Source: Daphnia carinata (lineage: Eukaryota > Arthropoda > Branchiopoda > Diplostraca > Daphniidae). From it: a DNA stretch of 64,000 bases. The stretch covers positions 4,215,679 to 4,279,678 of the forward strand of contig NC_081338.1 in assembly GCF_022539665.2 (NCBI RefSeq). The letters run 5' to 3'. The position numbers were made by a program, and so were the translations under genes. Under the pieces are notes generated by a model. It made no database searches, was not told where the DNA came from, and worked only from the letters and a program-made list of their open reading frames with translations. Position 1 is the stretch's first letter. Every line of letters begins with the position of its first letter. This document shows positions 59,401 through 64,000 of this stretch, piece by piece.

Positions 59401-61732
59401 TTCATCAACACTATCATCATCAACACCCAGTACCTCCACCGGTGCCCCACTATCCCCCAAAAGCGTCCGTCTACCGACCTCATCCAGGAGCTTACGGCTC
59501 GCCCACGTTCGGCTATAGCGGTCCAGTACCTAGCTACTCTGCGCCAGTGGCCAGTTATGGGCCAACGCCTTATTCTAACTCGGGAGGGAAGGAAACACCT
59601 TACGCAGGTCAAGCGCAGGCACATTACTCGGCGGAGGGCAATCAGCAAACGGCACAGGTGCACACAGCAACTGGGTACGATTCGATCACGGTTCAATCCG
59701 CTGCCAATGACTACACGTTCCGTGATTCGGAAAACAATGGCCAGCCTAAAACTCGAACTAGTGGAGTCCGATTTGTCGATTCTCGTTCGGGTGAATCCGA
59801 TTCATCCTCCTCTCCTGCTGCATCCTCTTCTTCTTCCGCTGTTAAGTTTGAACAAGCCAAGCGGAAGCGCTCGGCAGACGAACAAGATTTCGTTGAAACA
59901 GACGCAAGCCAACCCCAACCAGATACCAATGAGGTAAGGTGGCTCGTCCCTTTTTGCCTCTCATCTAAAGAGACGTACAGTTATGTTTACAACTGTTGCT
60001 CTGGTGCTGGAAAATGGAAACAAAGCTATCCGATTACGTGCTCTCTTAAAAATCGTGGCATTCATCCAAATAATGCGATGCCACCCAATCAAAAACTTGT
60101 GGTTGGAGGGAACCCCATACATTTTTGTGCTAATATTATAACAAAAAATTAATAATTATTTTTTTTAATTGGCTCGTCTGATCGAACTCTAAACCAAACG
60201 ATTAGCCACACAAACAGTCTTATACTACATTGGTTCTCTTTTGAAAACGAAGGTGGAAAAGAACCTCCTTCTAACCTCTGACATTTTATTGTGTTTTTTT
60301 TCGTGCATGCAGACTGACATTTCCTGATGTGCAATTCTTCTTTTACTAAACACAAAAAAAAAAAAAAAAACAGTTTTCATCTACAGAAAGCTGCTTGACA
60401 ACCCATGGACGACTGCCGACACAACCGACTACCTATTTATTCTTATTTTACAATCAATGCCTTTGTTAAACAACTTCTTGTTCATGTTCCAGGGTCGAGA
60501 TGCCCGTCAACTAGGAGGAAGTTCCTTTTCCGGCGGATATCCAACTTGTAGATATTCTGAAGTCTGTTGTCGTAGTTCTCCGGCTGCCAATCGATACTCT
60601 AACGGAGCAGCTCCAGGCACTTGTGGACGCAGAAACCCACAAGGAATCAACGGCCGCATCAAGACTTTGCCCTATGCTGACGGAGAAGCTGAATTCGCTG
60701 AATATCCATGGTTATTATTATTATTTAAAACAATTGAAAATCAATTCGATTTACTCAATTTCAAAATTTTAGGCAAGCGGCCATTTTGAAAAAAGATCAA
60801 TACGACAACGTTTATGTCTGCGGAGGAGCCCTTGTAGGACCTTCTCACATCCTCACTGCTGCTCATTGCATTAAAGGGTATTATTATTTAATTAACATTA
60901 TGGTTTTAAATGTCTGACACTCATCCGTTGATTAACACAGAAACGCTCCTGGTGATCTGAGAGTGCGTTTGGGTGAATGGGATGTCAACCGCGAATCTGA
61001 ATTCTACCCTCATATCGAGAAAGACGTAGTCTCTGTCATTATCCATCCGGAATATTACCCAGGCAACCTTTACAACGATATTGCCATCGTCAAGTTTGAA
61101 GGCGTCGTCGACTTTTCTTACAAGTATGTTCATTATCACTTGATAGTTCTTTACAAAATGTCTCATTTTTCTACTTCGATAGTCCTCACATCGCTCCTGC
61201 CTGCGTTCCTCAGAGATACCAAGAATTCGTTGGGTCTCGTTGCTGGGTCACTGGATGGGGTAAAGACGCTTTCGGTACCGGAGGAAAGTACCAGAATATT
61301 CTAAAGGTAATTAAACTTTAAAAAAAAATCATTAGAACTCTGGAAGGTCAACATTGTTTGGTACTTTAACGATAATTAGGAAGTGGATGTGCCTGTAGTT
61401 GGTAATGCTGATTGTGAGAACAAATTGCGTCGTACACGACTCGGATACGATTTCAAATTGCATTCGGGATTCCTCTGCGCTGGAGGAGAAGAAGGAAAAG
61501 ATGCCTGCAAGGTATAGTTGCTTCCTGTATTGAATTCAAATCAATTTTCTTCATTCCATAATTTGCGGAGCAGGGTGATGGTGGTGGTCCACTAGTGTGC
61601 GAGAACCGCGGCAGCTGGTTCCTGGCCGGGCTCGTCAGCTGGGGTGTCGGTTGCGGTCAGTACGACACTCCCGGTGTGTACACGAAAGTTTCTGAATTCT
61701 CCGACTGGATCCAAAAGAATATTATCTATTAA
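56477..61732 (+). CDS. CLIPA-type serine protease homologue, non-catalytic, very long
   Basis: Ten exons: 56477-56642, 56708-56943, 57006-58070, 58278-59933, 60493-60710, 60773-60877, 60941-61123, 61183-61306, 61380-61511, 61574-61732; 1,347 residues. A signal peptide ([19 protein letters not shown]) starts it. Exon 3 has Pro/Gly/Tyr-rich sequence and half a clip domain, CVCVPVEQC (Cys338, 340, 346) followed by IDPR. Exon 4 is Pro/Val/Gly-rich with VPV repeats. Furin-like sites are RRKR (about 397) and KRKR (about 1017). Exon 5 gives CRYSEVCC (Cys1060, 1066, 1067). The S1 domain has TAAHC (His1145) and NDIA (Asp1195), but GDGGGP replaces GDSGGP, so Ser is Gly1298 and it should not cleave. Such homologues act as cofactors in prophenoloxidase cascades or in epithelial/matrix roles; Drosophila Scarface is a possible relative. 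Exons 3 and 4 are phase 0 at their 3' ends, so exon 4 can be skipped in frame. Confidence 0.9.
58727..58921 (+). repeat. Direct repeat within exon 4 of the protease homologue
   Basis: Two copies, starting at 58727 and 58841 (114-nt period, 38 codons). Each encodes NNQSPV, then VKQGGS(E/A)EPFRF. The DNA matches closely (CAACAACCAAAGTCCAGTAG in both), implying a fairly recent in-frame duplication. Confidence 0.85.
59219..59358 (+). repeat. VPV/VEV coding minisatellite in exon 4
   Basis: Short imperfect repeats encode VPVRVEV, VPVHVPV and VPVQVPV units, flanked by Tyr-Pro-rich units ([15 protein letters not shown]). Similar hydrophobic Pro-Val repeats occur in cuticular and matrix proteins, which fits an extracellular scaffold role (inference). 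Confidence 0.8.
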
Positions 61733-62569
61733 TCCTAAGGCGTGCATCGTTTAACCGTATATATTAAAGAATCGACGGCGATGAAGAAAGCTAAGAAATA
61801 TTTAAAAGAGAAAGATAAAACATTCACCATTTTTTCATTAATTTGATTACTACTGTTATACAGAGTCCCATTTCTCACATCAGTTTTATACTATTTAGAT
61901 GACAATTAGTTTTAGTCGAAAGTATTAGTGATTGTATACCTTTTATTTTGTCTCAGTAATGTTTCGCAGAATTATATATCTACTACACTGCTGTTCCAAG
62001 CTGTGTAGATCCCTCCGTAGCGGCTGAGCCGCCCTTAAATACACGAAAAGATGCTTATCAATCATTCGACTATTTAGTACATTTAAACAAGTTCAGTTGG
62101 GTTAACCAGTTTGGGCGCTGTAAAACAGATCCATTAGCAGTCATCAATAAGGGCGCTTGTTTCATCGGAAGCAGGGAATTTGGCTGGTTTCGTTCGTTGA
62201 AATGGGTACGAAGTCATTGTTAAATGTGTCATGATTCCAGTTCGGTTGAACTGTTAAGATGACAGCCAATCACGTGCAACTTGTACTGCTAACGTGAACC
62301 GTTCACGAATTTGTAATGCAAATTCCGGTTTACACGCTGTATAATTTTATATTTCGACCAACTGAAATATGTGTGTAATTAATAAAAGCAGTCAGACCAA
62401 AAAGAATTCAGTTAAATCGAAAAATACGTATTTTAATTCATTGTAGTTTAATGCAAATGCTGAAACTTGTTAACCCGACTTTGCCCACCGAATGTGTTAA
62501 GATTGCTTGCAAAAAATTGCTTTTTTTATCGATTATTTTCCTAAATCAAATTAATCACAAGTCCTAAAA
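61733..62569. other. 3' flank of the protease homologue and upstream of the last gene
   Basis: No coding exon was seen. ATTAAA at about 61763 and AATAAA near 62381 are candidate poly(A) signals. The rest is AT-rich and presumably includes the promoter of the gene starting near 62570. Confidence 0.5.
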
Positions 62570-64000
62570 ATGTCTTTCCTTACCGTCGTTTTCTTCTTTG
62601 GAGGATTCATATTGCTCAGCAAACTGGTTGGCATGAAGTATCGTGTGTCCATCAACACCAAACTGCGGTTACGCGGACTAAAACCAGAATCGGGATTCGA
62701 ACTTGATAATTGTCCTATTCAAGCCACGTTGGAAACTATAGCTAAGGCAGAATTGGATAATGAAGCTCACCTCGTTTCTCGTTTGCAATGGTGGCAACAG
62801 ATCAATCGTTACCTGGACATGTTGGCAGATACCCCAGAATCAATCAGCAGCGTAGCTACCGCCATTGAAGTACTTTTAACTTATCACCAGCTTCAACGAG
62901 CGGAGGTGGAAGAGGATTTGGTTCGTGCATTGTTCCAAAGAGCTTTGCAGAACTCGAAACTTTCCCATCTGTATGCCAAACTTCTTAAACAAATGACAGA
63001 CGATACGAAAGATTGGACACAAGAGCTTACCACTCGAATGTTCCAACTTGCTGTTGTCGAATTCAATCGGCCGTTCACTCAGGTCGACGATTTTGAGAAG
63101 AAGTTAAACAATGTAAAATTCATGGCAGCCATTTTCAGGAGGCGGATCGATGGTGTACCAGACGAATGGATGACAGACTGCTCTAATATTATGGTACAGC
63201 GTCTGCATGCTGGACTTGAGCAATCAACCGAGCAGCTTTGTCTCTTTTTGAAGACTTTACTGATAAACGAATGCAATGATAATTGCAATTTATCTGAGTC
63301 ACAAAATTAGAGTTAGCTGCTTGTTTTGAGGCTCTACAGAAAGCAGCGTTGTGTCCTAAAGAAAAACAGTCTTTGTTCAGATCAGAAGCTGTACCCACTA
63401 CAGACGTGCATAGAGTACTGCCTGAGGCAGAGCCTGCAGCAGAAGCAGAAGAACAAGTTGAAGAAGAGTTTGAAACACCACCTGAAACACCATCTGAAAC
63501 AGACAAGTCTGGTGAAGTTGAGGAAATCAAAACTAATCAGGCAGATTTGGAGCAGAAAATAGTGGAAGCGTCAAGTACTGCTGAGTCGCAAAACAGTAAC
63601 CATGATGAGACCCTACGGCCGAATCCCCTGGATCAACTTATCAATTTTGGATGTCAATTATTTCAAGGCCCTTCAGTTGAGCCAGATGTTCCAAAAGAAA
63701 AGATCAGTCGCCCACCAAGTCCCACCTTATCCAAGACCAGTGCTGATCTGAAAAATATGCAGAAGGTAGACGATTTGAAACCAAGGTCGTTCAAAGCTAG
63801 ACCCGTTCCTGCCAGTCACTACAACGAACCTTTTCGGCCGACATTATCCATGAAAAGGGACCGCCCAATCGTCAAAAGGATTCCAGTTTCTAAGAAACCC
63901 ATAACTGTTCCAGAAATGGAACCTTCTGTTGTAGATGACAAGAAACTTGAGGATACTGAAAACCAGTCAGAACAAAATGTCCAACAATCAGAGTTCGAGA
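62570..64000 (+). CDS. Unrecognised protein, 5' part, truncated by the window end
   Basis: Exon 1 is open from ATG 62570. It encodes a hydrophobic start (SFLTVVFFFGGFILL) then an alpha-helical region (LVSRLQWWQQINRYLDML; FEKKLNNVKFMAAIFRRRI). The frame meets TAG at 63308-63310. A second frame is open from 63298 to 64000 and encodes ELAACFEALQKAAL, an acidic Glu/Pro tract and a Ser/Pro/Lys-rich tail. An intron must join them. Phase-compatible options are 63240-63298 (59 bp, joining EQL to F-TKLEL) or 63194-63312. The hydrophobic start also reads as a T-rich acceptor (GCTCAG|CAAACTGG), so the first Met may really be MKYRVSIN at 62635. The helical part loosely recalls MIF4G-type folds, but I cannot name a family. 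Confidence 0.6.

Noticed and set aside
58367-59696. Minus-strand frames rich in Pro, Arg or Asn over the protease homologue
   Set aside because: They are shadows of the repetitive Gly/Val/Pro coding exon 4.

Overview
The window is arthropod nuclear DNA, most likely from a branchiopod crustacean such as Daphnia. The evidence is an innexin (protostome gap junctions), a MADF-BESS protein, a CLIPA-type serine protease homologue, and GT-AG introns mostly of 50-120 bp in the compact genes. The genus is inferred from the overall look of the locus, not proven.

Layout. About 1-37.9 kb is one very large innexin locus on the minus strand. It has three coding exons (28694-29053, 16297-16516, 4479-4993) separated by introns of 12.2 and 11.3 kb. 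These introns and both flanks are full of poly-A/T and poly-G/C tracts and CA/GT, TA, GA and AAT microsatellites, and I see no convincing nested gene. From about 38 kb the sequence changes abruptly to ordinary, gene-dense DNA: PINX1 (-), a small secreted Cys-rich protein (+, spliced model built here), a MADF-BESS regulator (+), SIRT4 (+), RhoGDI (-), eRF3/GSPT1 (+), a possible short unrecognised gene (+, 54.4-55.1 kb), a 1,347-residue CLIP-type serine protease homologue (+), and the 5' part of an unrecognised gene (+) that runs off the end.

Functional reading. The neighbours are unrelated housekeeping and extracellular genes: gap junction, nucleolar/telomerase factor, mitochondrial sirtuin, Rho regulation, translation termination and an extracellular non-catalytic protease. 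There is no operon-like logic. PINX1 and the Cys-rich gene are divergent, as are RhoGDI and eRF3; SIRT4 and RhoGDI converge.

Most notable points. (1) After the canonical innexin TAG the same frame stays open for 158 more GC-rich codons to a TGA that lies right beside a poly-A/T tract, a strong candidate for stop-codon readthrough. (2) The protease homologue appears to have a clip domain split by about 700 residues of Pro/Gly/Val-rich sequence, with two furin-like sites and a Ser-to-Gly active site. (3) There is a 98-residue, 10-Cys secreted protein with an 18-nt first coding exon. (4) SIRT4 carries a 54-nt intron, a multiple of three and free of stops. All splice models were read by eye from phase and consensus sites; there is no transcript evidence.
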